NCBI GenBank assembly: GCA_030041275.1
Contig: JASHOE010000286.1
Span: 1 to 41,658 of the forward strand
Source: Streptosporangiaceae bacterium
GTDB taxonomy: Bacteria > Actinomycetota > Actinomycetes > Streptosporangiales > Streptosporangiaceae
Direction: 5' to 3'
DNA length: 41,658 bases
In this document: positions 32,122 through 40,348 of the stretch, piece after piece
How positions within the stretch are numbered: position 1 is the first letter of the stretch
How the letters are laid out: every line of letters begins with the position of its first letter
The notes under the pieces: model-generated
Databases searched by the model: none
What the model saw: only the letters and a program-made list of their open reading frames with translations
What the model was told of the DNA's origin: nothing
Translations under genes and position numbers: made by a program

Positions 32122-32427
32122 TCAGGACCGTTCTTGCGGCGCGTGCCGGTAGGTGCCAGGCGGCAGATCAGCGATCTGGTGGAGGATGTGATCGCCCTCG
32201 GATTGGTAGTCGAGTTCGCCACTGCGCGGGTCCGCGAGAATCCGGCCGATGCTGGCCCTGGCTACCCGCGCGCGCTGGTCCAGCAGGTCCAGATAGGACA
32301 TCCGGTCACCGGCGCGATGCGGAGCTGGGAGAGTCAGCGCTTGGTGCACGGCGGCTAGCAGGTGCCGGTACGCCGTGCAGCCCGCCGCGCCGGGCCCTGG
32401 CCCGCCAGCCCCGTTGGCGCCATGCAC
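32122..32427 (-). CDS. Small hypothetical protein
   Basis: A 101-aa ORF with a GTG start and GGGAGG 7 nt upstream, which supports translation. The body (YRHLLAAVHQALTLP, then RVARASIGRILADPRSGELDY) is helical and charged. No family is recognised. It is on the same strand as the methyltransferase gene, 91 bp upstream. Confidence 0.55.
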   Translation of the reverse strand: MHGANGAGGPGPGAAGCTAYRHLLAAVHQALTLPAPHRAGDRMSYLDLLDQRARVARASIGRILADPRSGELDYQSEGDHILHQIADLPPGTYRHAPQERS

Positions 32428-32570
32428 GTCTTCGCCTCCCGGCTGTCGCTGGCGGCTAGCACTGACTTATCTGGCGTGGCCCAAAGTGGCGGGCCAGGGG
32501 CACTATCTCACTTTTAGCATTCAATTCATAGCTGTGCGTAGTCGTGTCGCTCCGATACCAGCACTGCAGC

Positions 32571-32584
32571 GCACGAATTTGTGC
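32571..32584. promoter_or_regulatory. Candidate operator of the TetR-type gene
   Basis: GCACGAATTTGTGC is a 14-bp dyad with 12 symmetric positions, in the AT-rich stretch before the TetR-type gene. It ends 11 bp upstream of the -35 element. TetR proteins often autoregulate through such sites. Confidence 0.5.
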
Positions 32585-32595
32585 CCCCGCAGTCA

Positions 32596-32624
32596 TTGAC
32601 CAATCAAATGAAGAGAAATTTAAT
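32596..32624 (+). promoter_or_regulatory. Leaderless promoter of the TetR / diiron protein operon
   Basis: TTGACC (32596-32601), a 17-bp spacer and TTTAAT (32619-32624) make a good SigA-type promoter. The -10 ends 6 nt before the ATG at 32631, so transcription should start on the A of the start codon. The surrounding 100 bp is unusually AT-rich for the window. Confidence 0.7.
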
Positions 32625-32630
32625 ACCGCT

Positions 32631-33260
32631 ATGGGCCGGATCGCAGGCGTCACCGCGGACCAGACGCGCGAGCGTTTGCTGCGGGCGGCCGCCGACGTAT
32701 TCGCCGAACGCGGGTATGACGGAACGCGCGTCGCCGATATCGCCGCAGCGGCCGGGGTGAGCAACGGAGCGCTGTACTCGCACTTCAGCTCCAAGGCGGA
32801 GCTACTGCTGGCCGCGCTGCGCGCGCACGGCAGACGCGAGCTGGCGGATCTGCTGGCCGCCGATCCGGGCAGGCCGGTCACCGAGCTCTTGCTGCAGGCC
32901 GGCCGATCGCTGCCGCAGCGATGCGACAACCGCGGTTACCTCGTCGTCGAGGCCCTGATGGCAGCGCGGCGGGACAGCGACGTCGCGGGGCCGATGGGCG
33001 ACTACACGGCGGAGCGCATCGACTGGCTCGCCAGGCTGATCGAGGCCGGCCAGGCCGACGGCCAAGTGGACCCCGCGTTGTCGCCTACCGCGCTGGCCCA
33101 CTTCTGCCTGCTGCTGGCCCTGGGCAGCTCGCTTCTTCCAGCCGAGCCGCATCAAGTCGACGACGCCGCGTGGTCCGCGCTCCTGACGCGACTCGTGAGC
33201 GCCGTGGCCACGGCTGGCGTGGACCGTGATCTCGACCAGATGGCAGCACAGCACGGATAA
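32631..33260 (+). CDS. TetR-family transcriptional regulator
   Basis: A 209-aa regulator. The N-terminal HTH domain is complete: TRERLLRAAADVFAERGYDG, then VADIAAAAGVSNGALYSHF at about 33-51 as helix-turn-helix. The C-terminal ligand-binding domain is all-helical. It starts on a leaderless promoter and has a dyad just upstream, so it probably represses itself and the two genes behind it. The diiron gene begins 43 bp after its stop, on the same strand. Confidence 0.92.
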   Translation: MGRIAGVTADQTRERLLRAAADVFAERGYDGTRVADIAAAAGVSNGALYSHFSSKAELLLAALRAHGRRELADLLAADPGRPVTELLLQAGRSLPQRCDNRGYLVVEALMAARRDSDVAGPMGDYTAERIDWLARLIEAGQADGQVDPALSPTALAHFCLLLALGSSLLPAEPHQVDDAAWSALLTRLVSAVATAGVDRDLDQMAAQHG

Positions 33261-33303
33261 AGCGCGCCTGCGGGCGCACGCACAGATGGCAGGAGGGAGC
33301 CAG

Positions 33304-34308
33304 ATGACGGACCGGAAGAGCCCGACGGCTGTACTAACCGAAGGGCCACGCGCCCTGAGCGACGAGCAGGTGCGGGAGATCGAGGAATCGGATCTGCAGG
33401 CCGTGCTAGACGTTGACATTGATGACGTCATCGAGTACGTCCACCGGGACCTGAAGTCGCTGCCGGACTTCACGACGCTGTACCGCAAGTACCTGAAGCA
33501 GCGCTGGGACGTCTACGAGCTGGACTTTAGCCAGGACAAGATCGACTGGACCGAGAAGATGAGCGCGGAGGAGCGGGAGTCCTTCATCGCCGTCTCGTCG
33601 GGATTCCACCATGGCGAACGCCAGGTCGAGATCGAGCTGCCCGTGTTCATGATCGGGGCCAGCGAGGAGGAGAAGCTCCATATCGCCGCCCAGATCGAGG
33701 ACGAGGCACGCCACACGGTGTTCTTTGACCGGTTCTACCGGGAGGTCGTGGGCCTGCAGGGCGACGACATCATGGGGATCCTGGACGCATCCTTCCCGTG
33801 GGTATCTGAGACCTTCGTCGGGCCATTCGGATTGCTGGCCTATCAGGCAGACGAGCTACGGCGGAACCCGTACGACGAGCGCGCGCGGGTTCGCTACGGC
33901 ACCACGTACTTCCTGTGGATCGAGGGTGTGCTCGCGCTCTCGGTCATGAAGGTAACCCTGTCGTACGCGCGCTGGCGCGGCTTCCTGCCGGCGTACTACA
34001 CCGGCTTCACCGCGACGTGCCGGGACGAGTCGCGGCACGTCCAGGGCGGCATGAAGTATCTGCAGGATGCGGTCCGCAAGGACCCGACGATGATCAACGA
34101 GATCCATGAGACGCTGCGGACGATCCTGTCCCTGGCCGGCGTCGCCAGCCGCCGGATCTACTTCGAACCGCTCGGCTGGACCGAAGACGAGGTCACCGTC
34201 CTGTTCTTCCAGCAACTGCGCCGCAAGCTGAACGACGTGGGCATTGACCTGGCTCCGGACATCGAGCAGCTGCTGCAGTTTGTGCAGCCCCAACTGGCGG
34301 GCGGGTGA
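33304..34308 (+). CDS. R2-like diiron-carboxylate (ferritin-like) protein
   Basis: A 334-aa helical protein of the ribonucleotide-reductase R2 / R2-like oxidase class. Candidate metal ligands follow the R2 order: E105 (HGERQVE), E134 and H137 (EDEARH), E208 (WIEGVL), then E242 and H245 (DESRH). No catalytic large subunit (NrdA/NrdE) is near, and the next gene is SCP2-like, so a role as a lipid or fatty-acyl oxidase (R2lox-like) is more likely than nucleotide reduction; that is inference. GGAGGGAG precedes the ATG at 33304, which rules out the longer upstream reading overlapping TetR. Confidence 0.85.
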   Translation: MTDRKSPTAVLTEGPRALSDEQVREIEESDLQAVLDVDIDDVIEYVHRDLKSLPDFTTLYRKYLKQRWDVYELDFSQDKIDWTEKMSAEERESFIAVSSGFHHGERQVEIELPVFMIGASEEEKLHIAAQIEDEARHTVFFDRFYREVVGLQGDDIMGILDASFPWVSETFVGPFGLLAYQADELRRNPYDERARVRYGTTYFLWIEGVLALSVMKVTLSYARWRGFLPAYYTGFTATCRDESRHVQGGMKYLQDAVRKDPTMINEIHETLRTILSLAGVASRRIYFEPLGWTEDEVTVLFFQQLRRKLNDVGIDLAPDIEQLLQFVQPQLAGG

Positions 34309-34311
34309 ACC

Positions 34312-34785
34312 ATGACGCAGCCGAAGTTCTTTAGCAAGGAGTGGGCCGACGCGGTCCGGGACGCGCTCGTCGCCGGACCGTCGGAAGACGTCAAGGCAGG
34401 AAAGCTGCAGGAGTACTGGGATTTCTTCGAGCTCATCAAGAGTGGCTACCCTGCTTCCTGGGCGCTCGGCTGCAGCGACCTGCCTGCGGAGCTCGGCGAG
34501 AGCCCTGCCTACCTGCTGGTGGAGTGGGGCGGCGGAACTGTGGCAGGCTGTCACATCATCGGCCCGGACGACCCGCTTGAGGCCACCTACGTACTCGCCA
34601 TGGACTACTCGGACTGGAAGGCTCTGCACGACGGCTACGACGCGCAGCGCACCGTCATGTACCGGAAGGTCCTGCTTGAGGACGGCAGTCTGCTCGAGTT
34701 CTTCAAGACGATCTACTTCTTCGTGGAATGTCTTGCCGTCATCGGCGCGGTGCCGGCCGGATATCCGGAGCTAGCCAACCGCTAG
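34312..34785 (+). CDS. SCP2-like (sterol-carrier-type) lipid-binding protein
   Basis: A 157-aa protein starting FFSKEWADAVRDAL with central strands AYLLVEWGGGTV, ATYVLAMDYSDWKAL and a VMYRKVLLEDGSLLEFFK segment, the pattern of SCP2 sterol-transfer domains in actinobacteria. SCP2 domains bind acyl-CoA, sterols or other lipids in the cytoplasm. The ATG is only 3 nt after the stop of the diiron gene, so the two are co-translated, and it may present the substrate to the diiron protein. A hairpin follows the stop. Confidence 0.7.
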   Translation: MTQPKFFSKEWADAVRDALVAGPSEDVKAGKLQEYWDFFELIKSGYPASWALGCSDLPAELGESPAYLLVEWGGGTVAGCHIIGPDDPLEATYVLAMDYSDWKALHDGYDAQRTVMYRKVLLEDGSLLEFFKTIYFFVECLAVIGAVPAGYPELANR

Positions 34786-34805
34786 GGCGGCCAGCAACAC
34801 GGCGC

Positions 34806-34844
34806 GCTGACCCCTCGCCGAGCTCCGGCCGGTGCGGGGTCAGC
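34806..34844. terminator. Hairpin between convergent genes
   Basis: GCTGACCCC pairs perfectly with GGGGTCAGC over a 21-nt loop that can itself fold (GCCG with CGGC). It lies after the SCP2-like stop (34785) and overlaps the stop codon of the minus-strand transporter gene (34840). Confidence 0.6.
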
Positions 34845-35715
34845 TGCCGACCGACGCCGTCGTCGGCGGCGCCAGGTGCGGAGCGCGATGCGCCACGACG
34901 ACGATGCCCGCGCTCATCACGGCCAGCGAGATGACCTCGCCCGCGATGCCGGCAGCGGTGCCACTGAGGCGCTCGTCCAGCAAGAGGGCGGCGAGGGCAA
35001 TGGAGATCAGCGGGTCGCAGACCGTGATGATCGCCATGACGGGCGCGATCAGGGTGCCCTGCTGGAACGCGTTTTCATTGAGCAGGAAGCCCAGCGGCCC
35101 GACGACGGCGAGGGCGTAGATCGGCCAGTCGGTCAGGATGCCGGTGAGGCCACCGGTGCCGGAAACGACGAGCTTGATCAGAAACGCCGCTACGCCGTAG
35201 CAGATCCCGCAGGCCAGGGCCAGGGCTAGCGGCCGGAGGATGCCGTCGCTGCGCCGGGCCACCGCGAGGCAGCCAGCAACCGCCGCCACGAGTCCGGCAG
35301 CGAGCGGCAGCACGACGAAGAAGCCCACGGTGGAGTGCCCATTTGACGGCCGGGCGATGACGAGGAATCCTGCCACTCCGACCGCGGTGGCGATAACGCC
35401 GGCTATCAGCGTGGGATCGTAGCGGCGCTTCAGGCCGGCGCTGATGAGCACGGCGAAGATCAGATCGCACACCAGCAGGGGCTCGACCAGCGCGAGCGGG
35501 CCATAGTGCAACGCCACCACCTGCAGGACGAAGCCGATCACCGTACCGCCGATTGACGCTAGCCACAGGGGCTGCCGGACCAGGTCGAGGAAGATCCGTG
35601 GCGACAAGTTCCGGCGCTGCTTCACTCGCTTGGTGCTGCGCTGGTCGGCTACCGACGCGATCCCGAGCACAAGCGCGGCGGCGAGGCCGAGCACGGTGGC
35701 CACCGAATCGGACAA
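34840..35715 (-). CDS. DMT-superfamily (EamA-like) transporter
   Basis: A 291-aa membrane protein with about 10 hydrophobic helices in two halves, each with the DMT pattern: PLWLASIGGTVIGFVLQVVALHYGPLALVEPLL in the first and LGFLLNENAFQQGTLIAPVMAIITVCDPL in the second (DP-LLDERL typical of the family end). Substrate unknown. The start is a TTG at 35715 preceded by a full AGGAGGTGA 7 nt upstream, an unusually strong ribosome binding site that decides the start. Confidence 0.85.
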   Translation of the reverse strand: MSDSVATVLGLAAALVLGIASVADQRSTKRVKQRRNLSPRIFLDLVRQPLWLASIGGTVIGFVLQVVALHYGPLALVEPLLVCDLIFAVLISAGLKRRYDPTLIAGVIATAVGVAGFLVIARPSNGHSTVGFFVVLPLAAGLVAAVAGCLAVARRSDGILRPLALALACGICYGVAAFLIKLVVSGTGGLTGILTDWPIYALAVVGPLGFLLNENAFQQGTLIAPVMAIITVCDPLISIALAALLLDERLSGTAAGIAGEVISLAVMSAGIVVVAHRAPHLAPPTTASVGS

Positions 35716-35883
35716 CTGCCCTCACCTCCTGGTGTCCAAGCTCGCCAGGCGTCACGGGCGCAGGAGGACATCCGGCCGTGGGCTGTGTTCGGCAGAACCT
35801 ACCCACGGCGTGCGCGTGCCGCACCTGTGCGGTGGTTAGCTATCTGACGGTTACCTGAAGTGGGTCAGAAACCGAGGAGACGG

Positions 35884-36336
35884 ATGAACCGGATGAACCG
35901 GCGGTTTGTGGTGGACCTGGCCGCCTCCGGGCTGCTGTTCGTCCAGTACCTGCTCGGCATGGTCGTCAATGTGTACATCGTGCTACCTGCCCGGCATCCC
36001 GGGGCGAACGCCGCTAACTACTTCTCCGGCGCGGCGTCGGGCCTGGGCTGGGTTATCGCCAGTGGGCCCGCCTGGGCCGCGGCGCACGCAGCGTTCGGGA
36101 TGGCGCTGGTCGTGGCGGCGGTCGCGGCCATCGCGCTGACCTGGCGACGGGGCGGGCGAGCCGACCGGACGCTCGCCGTAGTGGGCGCGCTGGCCATCAT
36201 CGGAGCCGGATTCAACGGCGCGAGTTTCCTCACGTACGGTCGCGCCTTCAGCTCGATGATCATGGCCGGGCTGTGGTTGCTCGCGCTGGTTTGCTACCTC
36301 GCTGGCAGCGTTCTGGCCGTGCGCCGGCCGACCTAG
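35884..36336 (+). CDS. Four-helix small membrane protein
   Basis: A 150-aa protein with four hydrophobic segments (about 8-32, 57-85, 96-118 and 122-145). No family is named with confidence; it resembles small actinobacterial proteins of unknown role. GAGGAG is just before the ATG at 35884; ATG 35893 and a GTG at 35860 are alternatives. CCGCAC-CT-GTGCGG at 35819-35832 is a short upstream dyad. Confidence 0.75.
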   Translation: MNRMNRRFVVDLAASGLLFVQYLLGMVVNVYIVLPARHPGANAANYFSGAASGLGWVIASGPAWAAAHAAFGMALVVAAVAAIALTWRRGGRADRTLAVVGALAIIGAGFNGASFLTYGRAFSSMIMAGLWLLALVCYLAGSVLAVRRPT

Positions 36337-36341
36337 GGCCG

Positions 36342-36677
36342 CTACTGCTCGAAGTCGGCAAGCGGACGGATTTCGAGCCGACCGGTGCGGGCCATGGGAT
36401 GCGCGCGGGCGACGTCGATGGCCTCGTCGAGGTCTGCGCAGTCGAGCAGGTCAAAGCCGACGATGGCTTCCTTGGTCTCGGCGAACGGGCCGTCGGAGAG
36501 CAGCACCTCCCCGTCGCGCACCCGCACGGTCGTCGCTGACGACGCGGGCGCCAGCACCATGCCCTGTAGCCGCCTGCCGCGCGCGTCGTTCTCGGCTACC
36601 CAGTCGTCGACATCCGGCAGGTTGCTGGTGTCAGAGTCGGGCGCGGTGTCGGTGCAGACGAACATCACGTACTTCAT
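36342..36677 (-). CDS. YCII/DGPF-domain protein
   Basis: A 111-aa ferredoxin-like protein with the defining motif LSDGPFAETKEAIVGF followed by ADLDEAIDVARAHP. Its N-terminus is MKYVMFVCTDT. These proteins often accompany ECF sigma factors, but none is adjacent here. The ATG at 36677 has GGGAG 6 nt upstream. It is convergent with the small membrane protein, with only 5 bp between stops. Confidence 0.9.
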   Translation of the reverse strand: MKYVMFVCTDTAPDSDTSNLPDVDDWVAENDARGRRLQGMVLAPASSATTVRVRDGEVLLSDGPFAETKEAIVGFDLLDCADLDEAIDVARAHPMARTGRLEIRPLADFEQ

Positions 36678-36763
36678 GGTTAGCTCCCTCATGACGGACT
36701 GCAGTCACGACGATCGGCCCGCGCCGTTCTGGACACTCGCGACCGACCGCAGATCCGCGGGAG

Positions 36764-37975
36764 CTAGGTCAGCGGCGGCATCGGCAGCCCGAGCGCTGCC
36801 TTGGCCCACATCGCGCTTTGCCAGTCCCACATGAGCCCGCGATGCGCGGCCGCCGCATTCGTGTCCCGCCAGAACTGCTGGAGCATGGACTTCTCCGCGA
36901 GGGCGCTGCCGCCCGACTCCTCGTAGAGCGCGTTAACCGCCCGGCGGGCCTGCTGGGCGGTGAAGGTCGTGTCCCGGCGAAGCCGCATGTCTTCCTCGAT
37001 CGGCACCTCGCTGACTGGCCGGCGGGCGTACTTCTGGGCGTTGACCAGCATGAGCGCGCGGCACGAGTCAACGGTGGCGGAAGCAGTCGCGAGCCGGGCC
37101 ATCGTCTGCGACGTCCCCTCGGGCAGATAGGGGCTGTTCGTGTTCTCAGGTATCTCAATCCGCGACCCAAGCCGCTCTCTGAACAGCTCGACCAGGCCCA
37201 GGGCGGCGCCGATCGCCGGCACGGACATCGCGCCGGTGAAGTTCGCCGGCTCGGGCGCACCGTACATGGGATGCGTGTTGACCTCGCGGCCGGGCGCTGC
37301 GCCGCCCGCAACGGCGAGCCGCGTTACCGTGCGGTGCTCGGGAATGAAGATGTCGTTGAACACGACGGTCTTCGAGCCGGTGCCGCGCAAGCCCAGCGTG
37401 TACCAGTCGTCGATAATCTCGAGGTCCTCGCGGGGAATGAGGAGCCACCGCATCTCTGCGCGCTCGCCGTCCCTGACGATGGGGACAAGAGCGGTGAGCC
37501 AGTTGCAGTGGTCGACGCCGGAGGAGAAGAAGCCGCGCCCGTTCCACTGGTAGCCGCCGTCGACGGCGACCACGTCACCGGTGGTGGATACGACCGACGA
37601 GGCGAGGGTGTTGGGGTTCTCCCACATCTCGTCCATAGCCTTCTCCGGCCACATCGCCTGCATCCACATGTGGGCGGTCCACAGCATGTAGACCCAGCCC
37701 GTCGACGGATCGGCCGACGCGAGCTCAACCGTGACGTCGATCATCGTTTCTGTGCCCAGCTCGGAGCCGCCGTAGCGGCTCGGCTTCATGACGCCGTACA
37801 GGCCGGACTCAAGGATGTCCGCCACGGTCTCGTCCGGGAGCCGCCGCATCTCCTGAGCCAGCGGAAGACGCTCGCGGAGCCGGTCCCGCAGCGCCCGCGC
37901 GCGATCAACGGCCTCGGCGTGACTGTCGATGATCGCTGGCTTGGAGCTCAGCGTGTAGACGGGTCGGGTATCCAT
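36764..37975 (-). CDS. Acyl-CoA-dehydrogenase-fold flavin monooxygenase (HsaA/DszC-like)
   Basis: A 403-aa protein of the acyl-CoA dehydrogenase fold. The N-terminal helical domain ends in LYGVMKPSRYGGSEL; the flavin-contacting segments STGWVYMLWTAH and LGLRGTGSKTVV follow; the C-terminal helical bundle has a R-R-D-TTFTAQQARRAV line. The usual dehydrogenase catalytic Glu is not seen, and the pattern matches two-component FMNH2-dependent hydroxylases such as HsaA, HpaB-C2 and DszC. These act on phenols or sulfur heterocycles and need a separate flavin reductase, which is not nearby. The ATG has GAGGGAG about 10 nt upstream. Confidence 0.88.
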   Translation of the reverse strand: MDTRPVYTLSSKPAIIDSHAEAVDRARALRDRLRERLPLAQEMRRLPDETVADILESGLYGVMKPSRYGGSELGTETMIDVTVELASADPSTGWVYMLWTAHMWMQAMWPEKAMDEMWENPNTLASSVVSTTGDVVAVDGGYQWNGRGFFSSGVDHCNWLTALVPIVRDGERAEMRWLLIPREDLEIIDDWYTLGLRGTGSKTVVFNDIFIPEHRTVTRLAVAGGAAPGREVNTHPMYGAPEPANFTGAMSVPAIGAALGLVELFRERLGSRIEIPENTNSPYLPEGTSQTMARLATASATVDSCRALMLVNAQKYARRPVSEVPIEEDMRLRRDTTFTAQQARRAVNALYEESGGSALAEKSMLQQFWRDTNAAAAHRGLMWDWQSAMWAKAALGLPMPPLT

Positions 37976-38095
37976 ACAGACGTGCTCCCTCGGGGCGGAA
38001 AGTCTGGCGGCCGGTTTGTGTGCTCATCATGGGACCGCCGCACGCGGCCTGTCGAGTACGTTGCCAGGCTGTGGAAGCCGGCTGCACAGCCAGCC

Positions 38096-39094
38096 TCAGG
38101 GCACGAGCAGTTCGGCGGGCTCGAGCGTGCGCGGGGCGCGCGCCCGCCTGGTGACCTCCCGCATCCGGGCCTGGACGGCAGCGTTCACCGGCGTGGGCAC
38201 CCCGTGCAGCCGACCAAGCAGGACCACCTCACCGTTGAGGTAGCCGGTTTCCACTGTCGGCAGGCCGCGCTCGACGCTCTGCCACGTCGAGCCGCCAGCG
38301 CGCGGCTTGCCGCGGACCGGGACGATCGTGAATCTGCTCGCCCCAGCCTGGTACGTAGTGCGGTCGGCGACCGTCCACCCGGCGGCGGCGAAGCACTCCT
38401 CAGCCTCGGCGCGCATCCGGGTAACTATCTCGCCTAGCGCACCGTCGCCGGCCGACCGCCGTCTGCCGCCGCCGACGCACAGTACCTGCAGCGCGTTCGA
38501 GAGGTTCGACAGCAGCTTGGCTCGCTTCCACGCCATCACGTCGGCGCGCACGGTCGAGGCGAGCCCGCCGCGCTCCAGGTCCGCGGCAACGGAGCGAGCC
38601 AGGTCATCGGGCGCGCTGGCGGGGTATCGGCCCAGCTGCAGGACCCCGCTCACCGGCGAGCCAGCAGCCTCGACGACGCCTGGCTCAAGGTGTGTCGCTG
38701 GGACGTTCACGCACACGCCGTATACCCGGCTGAAGCAGCGCAGCACGGCCTCCTCGTTGGCGACGCCGTTCTGCGCGCAGAACACGGGGAGATCTCCGGT
38801 GTCGGTGCCAGGCTCGGCGGCGACACCGCCGAGCTGGTTCAGCACCTGCGCTGTGTCCTGCGATTTGACCGCGAGGATGATCACGTCGGCGCTAGCGAGC
38901 CGGAGTTCGTCCATGGTCAGCATGGGAATCGGGAGCCGGAGGACGCGATCCGGGGTGATCAGGACGAGTCCGTTCCGCTTCACGACCTCGGCGTGCTCGC
39001 CGCGACCGACGAGCGCTACTTCGCAGCCCGAATCGGCCAGCCGACCGCCGATGGTGGCGCCGATCGCACCCGCCCCGAGGATGACATATCGCAT
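38096..39094 (-). CDS. Ketopantoate reductase-family oxidoreductase
   Basis: A 332-aa NADP-dependent enzyme with the ApbA/PanE fold: dinucleotide motif GAGAIGATIGGRL (7-19), ADVIILAVKSQDT for the cofactor and the K of VKS, and the C-terminal helical domain with AWKRAKLLSNLSNAL, whose KLLSN segment contains the conserved Lys-Asn pair. Canonical PanE makes pantoate, but many paralogues act elsewhere; the absence of panB/panC neighbours suggests a paralogue. It follows the DUF4232 lipoprotein gene by 45 bp on the same strand. Confidence 0.88.
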   Translation of the reverse strand: MRYVILGAGAIGATIGGRLADSGCEVALVGRGEHAEVVKRNGLVLITPDRVLRLPIPMLTMDELRLASADVIILAVKSQDTAQVLNQLGGVAAEPGTDTGDLPVFCAQNGVANEEAVLRCFSRVYGVCVNVPATHLEPGVVEAAGSPVSGVLQLGRYPASAPDDLARSVAADLERGGLASTVRADVMAWKRAKLLSNLSNALQVLCVGGGRRRSAGDGALGEIVTRMRAEAEECFAAAGWTVADRTTYQAGASRFTIVPVRGKPRAGGSTWQSVERGLPTVETGYLNGEVVLLGRLHGVPTPVNAAVQARMREVTRRARAPRTLEPAELLVP

Positions 39095-39139
39095 CTGTCC
39101 AGTCTGTCACCGCGGCTTGGGGTGCCGCCCTGGCACCGG

Positions 39140-40135
39140 CTAGGGCGACAGCCACTGCGTGCCGGGCAGCACGGGCGAGACCAGGACCTGGCCCTCGCAC
39201 GGCGCCATGGTGGCCGGGACGATTGCGTGATCATAGGCATTCGGCAGTGTCACCTCGACCTGCGTAGCTGTCGGACACGCCGTCGCGTATGGCTCATTGG
39301 CTGCCGCGCCGGTCGGGTTGTCTTCGTACTGCAGATCGAAGCTCCCCACGGCACCCGGCGAGAGCGCCACCCAGTGCGGCGTGACCGCCGGGAATAGGTA
39401 GGCACCACTCACCGCCCGTTCCACCGTGGTCGGCAGTGCCTCGCCACTGCCGCCGAGGAGCTGCAGCCCCGGGTACCCGTACAGACGGCAGTCCGTCGAC
39501 GACGTGTTGCGCAGCGAGAACAGCACACCGACGTGACCGAGCCCGGCGCCGGTATCGGTCGCGGTGACGGCGATCTGGGCCTTGCTGCACTGGGCCCAGG
39601 ACGCACTCGCGGCGGGCGCTGCGGGCAGTACTCGCAGCGACGTCGACGCCCCGGCGAGGCCTGCTGCCGTCACGGCGCCGGGCTCCTGGCACACCGTGGC
39701 GGCGGTCACGTGCGGGCTCACGACGCCCGCTCGCTGGTAGGTGTGCCGGAGAACCAGGCCGGCGCTCGGGTTGGCCAGGGACGTCCCGGCGCAGCGGCCG
39801 GTCACGGTGGCGGACGTGCCGTCACCCAGCATGACCGTCGCAGTAGCGAGCCTGATCCACTCCTGACTGCCCGGCCCGGCGGCTGCCTGGACGGTGAGCG
39901 AGACGGTATCGCCGGTGAACGGCACGAGGGCGCTGCTCTGCAGGCTCACGACTGCGTTCGAGCCAGCTCCGGCAGCGCGCGACGAGCCCGCCGACCGCGA
40001 CGTGGCTGGCTGGCCACTCGCCGTCGAACTGGCAGGCCCGGAAGCGCCCGGCTGAAAGCTGCCGCAGCCGGCCGCGGCGAGCACCAGGGCGCTGCTGGTG
40101 ATGGCTACGGTGACGATCGCCCGCCAGCGGCTCAT
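39140..40135 (-). CDS. DUF4232 lipoprotein
   Basis: A 331-aa exported protein. The signal peptide (about 1-22, RWRAIVTVAITSSALVLAAAG) ends in a lipobox LAAAGC with lipidated Cys, so it should be anchored to the outer face of the membrane. A Ser/Ala-rich linker follows. The C-terminal DUF4232 domain (about 195-331) begins WAQCSKAQIAV and has paired cysteines (DCRLYGYPG, ACPTAT, PCEGQ). Its function is unknown. GGGGAGGGG precedes the ATG at 40135, which excludes the longer upstream reading. Confidence 0.9.
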   Translation of the reverse strand: MSRWRAIVTVAITSSALVLAAAGCGSFQPGASGPASSTASGQPATSRSAGSSRAAGAGSNAVVSLQSSALVPFTGDTVSLTVQAAAGPGSQEWIRLATATVMLGDGTSATVTGRCAGTSLANPSAGLVLRHTYQRAGVVSPHVTAATVCQEPGAVTAAGLAGASTSLRVLPAAPAASASWAQCSKAQIAVTATDTGAGLGHVGVLFSLRNTSSTDCRLYGYPGLQLLGGSGEALPTTVERAVSGAYLFPAVTPHWVALSPGAVGSFDLQYEDNPTGAAANEPYATACPTATQVEVTLPNAYDHAIVPATMAPCEGQVLVSPVLPGTQWLSP

Positions 40136-40348
40136 CGTGATCCCCTCCCCGGCATCAACCGTCGCAAACGCCGCCTCGACGAGTGGATCACGCCCGCAGG
40201 GCGACCGGAAGGGCGACGCGCCGATGGTTGCGCACGGGCATAGCGGCACCGTCGCAGCCGCGAGCGCCATCGCGTGCGGTGGGCGGGGCGTCGGACTGCT
40301 GCCAAGCGGGCAGAACCTGCCGGGGCAGACTGAAAGGACACACCTGCG

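Noticed and set aside
35819..35832. CCGCAC-CT-GTGCGG dyad as an operator
   Set aside because: Six-bp arms of this composition are expected by chance in DNA this rich in GC; kept only as a note on the membrane-protein entry.
36818..38437. 539-codon open frame on the plus strand
   Set aside because: Antisense to the flavin monooxygenase gene and running into the ketopantoate reductase-like gene; low-complexity translation without domains.
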